Source: JBDIAG01 sp047974565 (GTDB lineage Bacteria; Actinomycetota; Actinomycetes; Actinomycetales; CAWJMD01). Taken from it: 64,000 nt of DNA. This document shows, one piece after another, positions 31,612 to 39,885 of this stretch. Numbering within the stretch: the first letter of the stretch is position 1; every line of letters starts with the position of its first letter. Where the stretch lies: contig JBKECN010000035.1 of assembly GCA_047974565.1 (NCBI GenBank), positions 159,814 to 223,813 on the forward strand, read 5' to 3'. Made by a program: the position numbers and the translations under genes. The notes under the pieces were generated by a model. That model ran no database searches and was not told the origin of the DNA. It saw nothing but the letters and a program-made list of their open reading frames with translations.

Positions 31612-33000
31612 TCATCGCCCGACTCGCTCGGCGAGTTTGCGTACCACGATCTGGGTCGGCTCCCAGGCGGGCGAGAACGGCGGGGCGTACGACAGGTCCG
31701 CCATCGCGAACTCCTCGCACGACCATCCGGCCATCAGCGCGACGGCCACCGCATCTATCCGCTTGCCCGCGCCGGTGCCCCCGGTGATCTGGCAGCCGAG
31801 CAGCCGACCGGTCTGCTCATCGCCCATCGCCCACAGGTGCATGGGCTCGGACTCGGGCATGTAGCCGCTGGTCGTGGTGGCATCGAGGGTGGCGGTGATC
31901 GGCGTCCCGCCGAGGTGCTCCACCCACTCCGGCTGCATCCCGGTTCTGGAGACCTCCACCCGGCCGGCCCGGGTGATGGCGGTGCCCACCGCCCCGGGGA
32001 AACGGGCCAGGCCGCCGCCGATGTTCGTCCCGGCCACCCGCCCGGCCTTGTTCGCGTGCGTGCCCAGCGGCAGGTAGGCCGGCTGCTCGGCGAGCCGGTG
32101 GTACACCGCGCAGCAGTCTCCGGCAGCCCACACCCCGTCGGCGAGATGTTGCCGGTCGTCCGGGACCAGGGCACCGCGGGCCAGAAAGTCCGCCTTCGAG
32201 GCCACCGGCAGGCCCGCCTCGACCGCGAGCCCGGTGCGCGGCTGCACGCCCAGCGCAAGCACGACGAGCTCGGCGGAGATCCGGTTGTCCTGGGCATCGA
32301 CCAGGACGTGGCCCTGGCCGGCGGACTCCAGGCCGATCACCTCGCAATGGGTACGCACCTGCACCCCCAGCTCTTCCAGCCCGGCCACCACCCGCTCGCT
32401 CTGCTCGGGCACCGTCATCGCGGCCAGCGGCCGCCGCCTGCTCAGCAGCGTGGTGGGCACCCCCCGGCGGGCCAGCGCCTCGGCGGCCTCCACTCCGATG
32501 TATCCACCCCCCACGATGGCCGCGCTGGCGGGCTGTCGCTCGATGACCTCGCGCAGCAGGTGACCGTCGTCGAGGGTCTTCAACGTCAGCACACCCGGGC
32601 GCGTCTGACCGTCGGCGAGCGCCCAGTCCGGGATGATCGGGGCCGCGCCGGTGGCCAGCAGCACCTCATCGAAGCCGATCTCCACCACCTGGCTGTTCAG
32701 GGCGTCATAGGCCTCTGCACGGCCGGCGGCGAGGTCCAGTCCGGTCACTTCGTGTCCCAGCCGCAGGTCGATCCCGGCGGCACGATGATCGTCGGGGGTA
32801 CGAGCGATGAGCGCGTCCCGTCCCGAGACCTCGCCGGCGACCCAGTACGGGATCCCGCATTGGCTATAGGAGGTGAACTGCCCGGACTCGCACGCGACCA
32901 CCTCCAGGTCTCGCCCGGCCCGGCGAGCGGTACGCCGTGCCTGATGTGCGGCGGACATCCCGGCGGCATCGGCGCCGACCACGAGCAGTCTCATGGACAT
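31612..33000 (-). CDS. CoA-disulfide-reductase-like flavoprotein
   Basis: A 462-residue FAD/NAD(P)H oxidoreductase. N-terminal FAD motif VVGADAAGMSAA, redox cysteine C48 in SYSQCGIPYW (single-cysteine type), a second nucleotide motif AIVGGGYIGVEAAEAL, the FAD motif GVWAAGDCCAVYHR and a C-terminal dimer domain (THANKAGRVAGTNI). CoA-disulfide reductases, NADH oxidases and polysulfide reductases share these. No rhodanese domain. Either a thiol-redox or an oxygen-reducing role is possible. ATG 33000, with ATG 32994 as alternative. Confidence 0.85.
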   Translation of the reverse strand: MSMRLLVVGADAAGMSAAHQARRTARRAGRDLEVVACESGQFTSYSQCGIPYWVAGEVSGRDALIARTPDDHRAAGIDLRLGHEVTGLDLAAGRAEAYDALNSQVVEIGFDEVLLATGAAPIIPDWALADGQTRPGVLTLKTLDDGHLLREVIERQPASAAIVGGGYIGVEAAEALARRGVPTTLLSRRRPLAAMTVPEQSERVVAGLEELGVQVRTHCEVIGLESAGQGHVLVDAQDNRISAELVVLALGVQPRTGLAVEAGLPVASKADFLARGALVPDDRQHLADGVWAAGDCCAVYHRLAEQPAYLPLGTHANKAGRVAGTNIGGGLARFPGAVGTAITRAGRVEVSRTGMQPEWVEHLGGTPITATLDATTTSGYMPESEPMHLWAMGDEQTGRLLGCQITGGTGAGKRIDAVAVALMAGWSCEEFAMADLSYAPPFSPAWEPTQIVVRKLAERVGR

Positions 33001-33076
33001 ACTGTGTCAGCCCGACACGCCGCAGAACCGCCCACCTGGGCGAGCGGCTCGACAAAGTCGCGTCACGATCCGCGTA

Positions 33077-33928
33077 ATGCCCGGTTTTCATACCGTGACC
33101 AGCATTTCCAACCGCTCGAACACCTCGCCCTCGCTGGGCGCCTGGGTGCGCAGCTGGTTCTCGGGGAACGGAAGCGCTGTGGCCACCGACCGGATCGTCC
33201 TGGTACCGCCGCCCAGCAAGGCGGCAGCGCTGCGCGAGGCCTGGTGCCAGGCAAGTGTGGCCGGCGGGTGGCTGACCGTGACCGACTGGTGGGATCCGGC
33301 CTGCGACGCCGTCATCGACTGCCTCGTGGACGGACAGGATCCGGCCCCGGCCCTGCAGCGACTCGGGATCGCCCGGGCTGAGCTCGGCTGTTCGGTGGAG
33401 GAGACCATCGACGACGTGCTCGCCCTCTGGCAGGCCTACGAGGGCCGCGCGCCCACCCTGGACCGGGTTCGGTGCCTGCTCAGCGGCTGGGCAGAGGCCG
33501 GGCTGAAGCCGGTTGGCGCGGACACCTGCGTCGATCCGATCTCCATGCTCGCCACCCGGGCCTACCTCGAAGCCAGACTCGCCGAGTTGTACCGGGACGG
33601 GCGGCCCAGCCATCCCAGTGACCGCTTCAACCTGATCGTCGTCGATGTCGCGACCGGTGACGGTTTCACGGGAGTGGGAGCGATGGCCAGGGTCGCCGAA
33701 TCGCTGCGTCGGGTGTGCACCAATGGCGAGACCCTCGCCGGGTTAGCGCCGGGACGGGCCGTCGCGCTGGTGGAATCAGGCCCCGACCTGGCTGACCAAC
33801 TCGCCGAACTGGAGGGCCTGCTGGCCACCCCCGAACTCGTCGACATGCTGTGCGCGACGATCTGGGTGGAGTCGTTGCCGCGCACCTACCCGTTCGTCCA
33901 GGGCCTGCTCATCGACCTGTCCCGCTGA
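33077..33928 (+). CDS. Degenerate GGDEF-like protein
   Basis: A 283-residue protein. The second half looks like a diguanylate-cyclase fold that has lost its active site: DPISMLATRAYLEARLAELY replaces the usual DxLTGLxNRxxL, FNLIVVDVATG replaces the LxxDxDxFK strand, and the GGDEF loop is gone (LAGLAPGRAVALVES). The first 160 residues are of unknown fold with TDWWDPACDAVIDCL and CSVEETIDDVLALWQ. A non-catalytic sensory or protein-binding role is likely. ATG 33077. pyrE follows within 30 bases on the same strand. Confidence 0.65.
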   Translation: MPGFHTVTSISNRSNTSPSLGAWVRSWFSGNGSAVATDRIVLVPPPSKAAALREAWCQASVAGGWLTVTDWWDPACDAVIDCLVDGQDPAPALQRLGIARAELGCSVEETIDDVLALWQAYEGRAPTLDRVRCLLSGWAEAGLKPVGADTCVDPISMLATRAYLEARLAELYRDGRPSHPSDRFNLIVVDVATGDGFTGVGAMARVAESLRRVCTNGETLAGLAPGRAVALVESGPDLADQLAELEGLLATPELVDMLCATIWVESLPRTYPFVQGLLIDLSR

Positions 33929-33957
33929 GGCTCGCGGGCCTCGTAGAGTTGCCTCCC

Positions 33958-34527
33958 ATGACCAGCCCGGAACAGCCCCGCACCGATCGTGAGCGGCTCC
34001 GCCAGCTCATCACAGACCTGGCCGTCGTGCACGGCACCGTCACCCTGGCCAGCGGGAAGCAGGCGGACTACTACGTCGATCTACGCCGGATCACCCTGCA
34101 CCACGAGGCGGCTCCGCTGGTGGGGACCGTGATGCTCGACGTGATCGACGACGCCGGGGTGCAGGCGGACGCGGTGGGCGGCCTGACGATGGGCGCCGAC
34201 CCGGTGGGCACGGCGATCCTGCACGCCGCCGCCGCGCGCGGGCGGGCCATGGACGCCTTCGTGGTGCGCAAGGAGGGCAAGGCCCACGGCTTGCAGCGCC
34301 GGATCGAGGGGCCCGATGTGGCCGGCCGCCGGGTGGTGGCCGTGGAGGACACCTCCACCACCGGGGGCTCGGTGATGACGGCGGTAGACGCGCTGCGCGA
34401 AGCCGGTGCCGAGGTGGCGGCGGTCGCGGTGATCGTCGATCGGGACACCGGGGCCCGCGAGGCCGTCGAACAGGCCGGGCTGAGCTACCACTACGCCTTC
34501 TCCAAGGCCGATCTGGGCCTGGACTGA
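33958..34527 (+). CDS. pyrE: Orotate phosphoribosyltransferase
   Basis: A 189-residue enzyme joining orotate and PRPP to OMP in pyrimidine synthesis. The family starts at TLASGKQADYYVDLR, has VGGLTMGADPVGTAI and VRKEGKAHG, and the PRPP motif VVAVEDTSTTGGSVM. ATG 33958 is preceded by GTAGAGTTGCCTCCC. Standard length. TrmH-type methyltransferase and DedA genes follow, a common actinobacterial neighbourhood. Confidence 0.96.
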   Translation: MTSPEQPRTDRERLRQLITDLAVVHGTVTLASGKQADYYVDLRRITLHHEAAPLVGTVMLDVIDDAGVQADAVGGLTMGADPVGTAILHAAAARGRAMDAFVVRKEGKAHGLQRRIEGPDVAGRRVVAVEDTSTTGGSVMTAVDALREAGAEVAAVAVIVDRDTGAREAVEQAGLSYHYAFSKADLGLD

Positions 34528-34589
34528 GAACTGGACTGAGGCCTGGACAGCGCGGCTGAGGTTGCGCGGGGTGGGCTGTAGCCCGATGC

Positions 34590-35321
34590 TCAGCTGTCGG
34601 GTTCGACGATCTTGTCGATGACCTCTTGGCGCTCGTGCTCCTCGTCGTAGTTCTCGTTGCGCTTGGCCACCCGAGCCCGCAGCACCTCGACCACGACCGG
34701 CAACACGCTCACCCCGACGATGACCAGCAGGATGAGCTCGATGTGTTCGCGCACGAAGGTGAACGAACCCAGGCCCGCCCCCAACAGGGTCACGCCCACA
34801 CCCCAGGCCAGCGCACCGACGACGTTGTACGACACGAAATGCCGATAGGGCATCCGTCCGATCCCGGCCGCGACCGGGATGTAGGTGCGCACGATCGGCA
34901 CGAACCGGCCGAGCACGATAGCCCGTCCGCCGTACTTGTCGAAGAAGGCGTAGGTCTGGTCGATGTGGCTCTGCTTGAACAGTCGTGAGTCCGGACGGTT
35001 GAAGATCTTCGGGCCGGCGAAGCGACCGATCCCATAACCGGTCTGGTCACCGAGGAAGGCCGCGAGGAAGAGCACGAGGCAGACCAGCCACAGCGGGGTG
35101 GAGATCGCGCCACTGGTGGTCATCAGGCCGACGGTGAACAGCAGCGAATCACCGGGCAGGATCGGGAAGAGCAGGCCCGTCTCGATGAAGACGACCAGCG
35201 CGACCCCCGGCAGAGCCCAGGTGCCGAAGAAGCTGATCAGCACTTCGGGGTCCATCCAGGCCGGGCCGATGAGCATCGCCGTGGCGAGCGCGGTGGTCAG
35301 AGGCAGTGGCAGAGCAGGCAC
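34590..35321 (-). CDS. DedA-family membrane protein
   Basis: A 243-residue protein with about five to six hydrophobic segments. The DedA/SNARE-associated signatures are FIETGLLFPILPGDSLLF, FLGDQTGYGIGRFAG, GGRAIVLGRFVPIVRTYIPV and GIGRMPYRHF. DedA proteins act in lipid scrambling and envelope homeostasis. Start GTG 35321 is chosen, as the codons upstream look non-coding, and ATG at LIGPAWMDPE is an alternative. The charged tail is KRNENYDEEHERQEV. It is convergent with pyrE. Confidence 0.9.
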   Translation of the reverse strand: MPALPLPLTTALATAMLIGPAWMDPEVLISFFGTWALPGVALVVFIETGLLFPILPGDSLLFTVGLMTTSGAISTPLWLVCLVLFLAAFLGDQTGYGIGRFAGPKIFNRPDSRLFKQSHIDQTYAFFDKYGGRAIVLGRFVPIVRTYIPVAAGIGRMPYRHFVSYNVVGALAWGVGVTLLGAGLGSFTFVREHIELILLVIVGVSVLPVVVEVLRARVAKRNENYDEEHERQEVIDKIVEPDS

Positions 35322-35487
35322 CTGACCAGGGTAGGCATTACCACGGCCCGCCCGCTGCACGACCACCGGGTGCCGTGCGTGAGCGTGCGGTAACTCTCTG
35401 TGGATCTTCACCGTGGCTTCACCGATTTCTCAGGGCCCGGCCGTTTCTCAGGGGTCGCCGGATGCCCGCCACGTATGCTCGCCCCCC

Positions 35488-36177
35488 GTGAACTCCGAGC
35501 CGACCGAGCCACCCGAACCCGTTGGCGTCGGCCCCTGGAGCGGGTCACCACCGGCCGCTGAGCTGGTCGGTACTCGGTACGACCCGGATCTGCTCGCCGA
35601 GGGCGACCGACGCAACGTCGTCGACCGCTATCGCTACTGGCGGGTGGAGGCCATCGTGGCCGACCTGGACGCCCGCCGGGCCGGCCTGCACGTCGGAATC
35701 GAGAACTTCGCCCACGACTTGAACATCGGCTCGGTGGTACGTACCGCCAATGCGGTCAACGTGGCTGCCGTGCACGTGGTGGGACGCAGACGCTGGAATC
35801 GGCGGGGCGCGATGGTCACCGACCGGTACCTGCACCTGCTCCACCACCACGATGCCGACGCCCTGGCGGGCTGGTGCGCCGATGAGGGTCTGGTCCTGAT
35901 CGGGGTGGACAACGTCCCTGGCGCTGTCCCTCTGGAGACCTATGACCTGCCCGAGCGCGCGCTGCTGCTCTTCGGCCAGGAGAGCACCGGCCTCACCCAG
36001 GCCGCTCAGGACGCCTGCGCCGCCGTCCTGTCGATCTACTCCGACGGGTCCACCCGCTCGCTCAACGTCGCAGCGGCGGCGGCCATCGCGATGCATGCCT
36101 GGGTGCGCCGGTGGCGCTTTGCGCAACGTCCGTTCGATCAACCAGCGGCTCAAGGTCACGGCTCGATGTGCCGATGA
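35488..36177 (+). CDS. TrmH/SpoU-family RNA methyltransferase
   Basis: A 229-residue SPOUT methyltransferase that 2'-O-methylates tRNA or rRNA. Motifs: ENFAHDLNIGSVVRTANAV with the catalytic Arg, LLLFGQESTGL and SIYSDGSTRSLNVAAAAAI, the knot that binds AdoMet. The N-terminal 60 residues are a Pro-rich extension. GTG 35488. It is divergent from dedA, and its actual target cannot be read from the sequence. Confidence 0.9.
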   Translation: MNSEPTEPPEPVGVGPWSGSPPAAELVGTRYDPDLLAEGDRRNVVDRYRYWRVEAIVADLDARRAGLHVGIENFAHDLNIGSVVRTANAVNVAAVHVVGRRRWNRRGAMVTDRYLHLLHHHDADALAGWCADEGLVLIGVDNVPGAVPLETYDLPERALLLFGQESTGLTQAAQDACAAVLSIYSDGSTRSLNVAAAAAIAMHAWVRRWRFAQRPFDQPAAQGHGSMCR

Positions 36178-36376
36178 GCGTCGTCTACTGTCCAGGATTC
36201 ACACAATCGGTGGCCGACGTTGACCCGATCGGGTATGCCTGTGTCGAACGGATGAACTCTGTGTCATTGTCATCCGGCGCGAGTCATCTCCGTTCGATGG
36301 AGAACGGGTGATGTTCGCGACCGCTTAGCGGCGTCACAGCACCGCTCGCCGTGGGTCTTGACTAGAGAAGGGAGCG

Positions 36377-39031
36377 ATGATGAGTACCGGTACACCGGAG
36401 CATCACCTGCGCTCTTCCGTCGACTCCTCCGAACGTTCCGACGCCGAACTGCTGGCGGCCACCCGCACCGGCGACGAGAACGCCTACGCCGAGTTGTTCC
36501 GGCGGCACTCGGGCGCCGCCACCGCCTTGGCTCGTCGGCTGACCGGGCACCCCAGTGACGCCGACGATCTGGTCTCCGAGGCCTTCACCAAGGTGCTGGC
36601 CGCGCTGCGCAATGGCAGTGGGCCCACCTCGGCGCTGCGTCCATACCTGCTGACCGCCGTACGCCGGGTGCACGTCGACCGGGCCGTAGCGGGCAAGCGT
36701 GTTCAGCCGACCGACGACATGTCCGTGCACGATCCTGGCGTGCCCTTCGTCGATCCGGCCCTGGCAGGGCTGGAACGCTCGATGGTCGCCCAGGCCTACC
36801 AGCAACTGCCCGAGCGCTGGCAGATGGTGCTGTGGCACACCGAGGTGGAGGAGCTCAGCCCCAAGGACATCGCCCCCCTGCTCGGCATGAGTCCCAACGC
36901 GGTGGCCGCCCTGGCACTGCGGGCCCGGGCGGGCCTGCGCGAGGCCTACCTGGCGGCCCACGTGACCACCACCTCCTCCCCCGAGTGCGAACGGATGCTG
37001 CCCAAGCTGGCCGCCTACGTGCGCGGTTCGGCGTCGGCCCGGGAACGAGCCGCCGTGGAACGGCACCTGCCGGACTGTGAGGACTGCCGGGGAGTCCTGG
37101 CCGAACTGCAGGACGTGGGTGGCCGGATGCGCGCGGTGATCGCTCCGCTCATCCTGGGCACCGCGGCCACCGGATACCTGGCCGATGTGGCAGCCCTGCC
37201 CGCGGTTGCCGCACCTTTCTCCCAGACCGCGGCGGGCGCTGTGTCGAGTGCCGGCGGCGGGTCGTCGGGAGGGTCGGCGGGCTCGGGTGCGCAGGGCGGA
37301 GCGGGAGCCGGTGGCGGCGGGGCGGGCGCCGGCGCCGGGGCCACTGCGGCCACCACTGCGCTGGGCGGATGGCTGGCCGGCAGCGCGGCCGCCGTCATCG
37401 TGGTGGGAGCCGTGGTCGGAGCCGTCGTGCTGGCCCAGAACGCACCCCAGCGTCCGGCCGCGTCCCAGTCGGCCAGCGCCGAGGGCGAGCCCGGCGCGGG
37501 CTCGCACATCGATGTCTCGGAACCGCCCACGCAGTCCGATGACACCTTGGGTCCGGGCAACACGCCCAGCCGTACCGGGGGCACGACCTCCCCGAACCTG
37601 GCCAGCCGCACTGCGACGGTGGCCCAGTCCCGGAGTTCGTCCACCTCGCCGACCAGTCTGCCGGTGAGTTCGGTGACCACGAGTGTCACCACGAGCCCGG
37701 AGCCGACCCGGCCACCGAACAGCAACCCACCGGTAGACACCACCACTACCACCCCATCCAGTACATCCACCTCGACCTCCAGCAGCACCAGCAGCACGAC
37801 CAGCCCAACCACCGAGCCGACCCCGACCACCACGCCACCGCCACCGCCGCCACCGCCGCCCACCGCCCCACCGGCAGTGCTCAGCCCGGTGGGCGAGTTG
37901 CTGGGCGGCTACGACACCGATCTGACCTTCACGATCAGCGAGTTCGTGCCCGACATGACGGTGACCATCACCGGCTGGCAGGCACCGCTGAGCCTGAGTG
38001 ACTCCCAACCCCTGCCCGACGGTTGCCAGCGCATCGACCCGGAGAACCTGCAGGCCGGGGTCGAGTGCGGGCCGTACTCCGATGCGCTCCAACTGAGCCT
38101 GCCGGTGGTCCTGGGCGAGGTGGACCCCACGCAGGGCCAGGTCTCGGTGCCCCTGCAGGTCACGGTCAGCGCGCCGGACTACACCACCTTCACCTCCACC
38201 ACGGACGTCGCGGTGAAATCGAGACCGGCCAATGGCGGGCTCGTCGGCCGCTACCAGACCACCGGGACGGTCTCCGCCAACAGCGGCGGCGGCAGTTGGC
38301 TGGTCCGCGGCGGCGGCAACAACTCCGCCCCGTCCGCGGCGAGCATCCAACTACCCAGCACCAGCATCCGGCATGCCGAGTTGTACTGGACCGGCCCGAT
38401 CGCCGGCCAGAACATCGAAGGCCCCAACCGCGACCAGATGCGGCTGACCATTCCCGGGGCGAGCGAGTGGGACGTGGTGCCCGGCGAGGCGAGTTATCAC
38501 CTGGGCGCGGCCGACACCAACTGGCAGTCCTTCGTCTCCCGCGCGGACGTGACCGCGCTGGTGCAGGGCTACGTCGGCGGGCTGTCGCCGGACCCCGCGA
38601 TCGACGAGGGCGCGAGCCAGACCTGGACCTTGAACGTGACCGGCGCGCCGGACGAGCAGTTCCGCACCACCGGGCAGACCGCCTTCACCGGCTGGTGGCT
38701 GGTCATCGTCGCTGAGGACCCGGACGCCGCCAAGAGCACCCGACTGTCGATCTACGACGGGGACGTCGTCCTGAGCGCCTCCCAACCGACCTACAGCGTT
38801 GGCCTACCGGGCAACGCCACCGACATCCAGTTGCTCGGCTGGGGCGCCGGCGACGGCACCGACACGCTCACCTTCGATGACGGCACCCCGATCGAGAACG
38901 CTTTCGATTCTCCGGTCGGCCAGGTCGATGTGCCTGTGCCGCTCGACGCCACCCAGGTCACGGTAAATGCCGGATCGGACACCTTCGCCATCACCACCCT
39001 CATCATCGTCGGCCGCACCGGCGAGGACTGA
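36377..39031 (+). CDS. ECF sigma factor fused to zinc-finger anti-sigma domain, membrane helix and ectodomain
   Basis: An 884-residue fusion. Sigma region 2 lies at about 24-100 (DADDLVSEAFTKVLAAL) and region 4 at 135-195 (LPERWQMVLWHTEVEEL, then DIAPLLGMSPNAVAALALRA). A zf-HC2-like motif follows: C204, H230, C234, C237 in VERHLPDCEDCR. After a Gly/Ala linker comes a transmembrane helix at about 331-354 (GWLAGSAAAVIVVGAVVGAV), a Ser/Thr/Pro stalk to 500 ending in a proline run, and an ectodomain of about 380 residues rich in beta strands. ECF types with such C-terminal extensions are known from actinobacterial surveys (groups ECF52/53 as I recall), but the ectodomain here is not recognised. 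It would sense outside and act on transcription within one chain. ATG 36380 is equally likely. Confidence 0.88.
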   Translation: MMSTGTPEHHLRSSVDSSERSDAELLAATRTGDENAYAELFRRHSGAATALARRLTGHPSDADDLVSEAFTKVLAALRNGSGPTSALRPYLLTAVRRVHVDRAVAGKRVQPTDDMSVHDPGVPFVDPALAGLERSMVAQAYQQLPERWQMVLWHTEVEELSPKDIAPLLGMSPNAVAALALRARAGLREAYLAAHVTTTSSPECERMLPKLAAYVRGSASARERAAVERHLPDCEDCRGVLAELQDVGGRMRAVIAPLILGTAATGYLADVAALPAVAAPFSQTAAGAVSSAGGGSSGGSAGSGAQGGAGAGGGGAGAGAGATAATTALGGWLAGSAAAVIVVGAVVGAVVLAQNAPQRPAASQSASAEGEPGAGSHIDVSEPPTQSDDTLGPGNTPSRTGGTTSPNLASRTATVAQSRSSSTSPTSLPVSSVTTSVTTSPEPTRPPNSNPPVDTTTTTPSSTSTSTSSSTSSTTSPTTEPTPTTTPPPPPPPPPTAPPAVLSPVGELLGGYDTDLTFTISEFVPDMTVTITGWQAPLSLSDSQPLPDGCQRIDPENLQAGVECGPYSDALQLSLPVVLGEVDPTQGQVSVPLQVTVSAPDYTTFTSTTDVAVKSRPANGGLVGRYQTTGTVSANSGGGSWLVRGGGNNSAPSAASIQLPSTSIRHAELYWTGPIAGQNIEGPNRDQMRLTIPGASEWDVVPGEASYHLGAADTNWQSFVSRADVTALVQGYVGGLSPDPAIDEGASQTWTLNVTGAPDEQFRTTGQTAFTGWWLVIVAEDPDAAKSTRLSIYDGDVVLSASQPTYSVGLPGNATDIQLLGWGAGDGTDTLTFDDGTPIENAFDSPVGQVDVPVPLDATQVTVNAGSDTFAITTLIIVGRTGED

Positions 39032-39053
39032 GCGCGAGCGCATGCCCGTGGGC

Positions 39054-39827
39054 TCAGCGGGTGTTGCGGCTCCAGGAGATCGCCGCCGAGACCCGGCGAC
39101 GCAGCCCGCTCGGCGCCACCCGCGACAGGCCCGCCGCCGCCTTGTACCGCAGGCTGGGCACGCTGATCACCACGCCCCGGCGTAGATCCCGCAAGGCAGT
39201 GTCGACCACGTATCCGGCGTCCAGCCAGCCGATCGCGGGGAGCCCGGACATCGAGATCCCGCCGCGCTCGTGGAACTCGGTGTGGGTGAAGCCTGGGCAC
39301 ACCGCGCACACCCGCACCCCGGTGCCGGCCAACTCGCCGGCGAGCGACTCGCTGAACGTGGTCACCCAGGCCTTGGCCGCCGAGTACGTGCCCAGGCTCG
39401 CGAAGCCCGCGGTCGAGGAGACGTTGAGGATGGCCCCGCGACCGCGCTCGCGCATCACCGGGACGGCGGCGTGGGAGGTGATCAGCACGGCCCGGCACAG
39501 CACGTCGAGCAGGCGCACCTCGTCCTGGATGGTGGTGCGCGAGAAGGGCCTGGCCAGGCCGAAGCCGGCGTTATTGACGAGCAGGTCCACCGGTCGCTCC
39601 CGGTCGGCGACGCGGGTGGCGACCTCGTCGGTGGCGGCACGGTCGGACAGGTCCGCGGTGAGCACCTCCACCTGGATCGGGTAGGCCTGCGTGAGTTCGC
39701 GGGCCCGCTCGCCGAGGCGGGCGGTGTCCCGGGCGACGAGCACCAGGTCGTGACCGTCGGCGGCCAGGCGCTGGGCGAAGACCCAGCCGAGCCCGGCGGT
39801 GGCGCCGGTGATGAGGGCGGTGGTCAT
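39054..39827 (-). CDS. Short-chain dehydrogenase/reductase
   Basis: A 257-residue SDR. NAD(P)-binding TGATAGLGWVFAQRLA (residues 7-), the NNAGFGLARPF loop, and the catalytic S-Y-K: ILNVSSTAGFASLGTYSAAKAW. Resembles the DltE/YqjQ-type SDRs of unknown substrate. The C-terminus has a hydrophobic/basic tail (LRYKAAAGLSRVAPSGLRRRV). It is convergent with the sigma-fusion gene, whose stop is 22 bases away. Confidence 0.9.
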   Translation of the reverse strand: MTTALITGATAGLGWVFAQRLAADGHDLVLVARDTARLGERARELTQAYPIQVEVLTADLSDRAATDEVATRVADRERPVDLLVNNAGFGLARPFSRTTIQDEVRLLDVLCRAVLITSHAAVPVMRERGRGAILNVSSTAGFASLGTYSAAKAWVTTFSESLAGELAGTGVRVCAVCPGFTHTEFHERGGISMSGLPAIGWLDAGYVVDTALRDLRRGVVISVPSLRYKAAAGLSRVAPSGLRRRVSAAISWSRNTR

Positions 39828-39885
39828 CCGGCAACCCTATGGCGCTGAGGTGCTCCCAGCGGGCCGGCTCGGCACCCGCCGGGGA

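Noticed and set aside
36362..38350. A 662-codon open frame on the minus strand opposite the sigma-fusion gene
   Set aside because: It is Gly/Arg-rich antisense reading of a Ser/Thr/Pro-coding stretch, with no motif and no ribosome-binding site.
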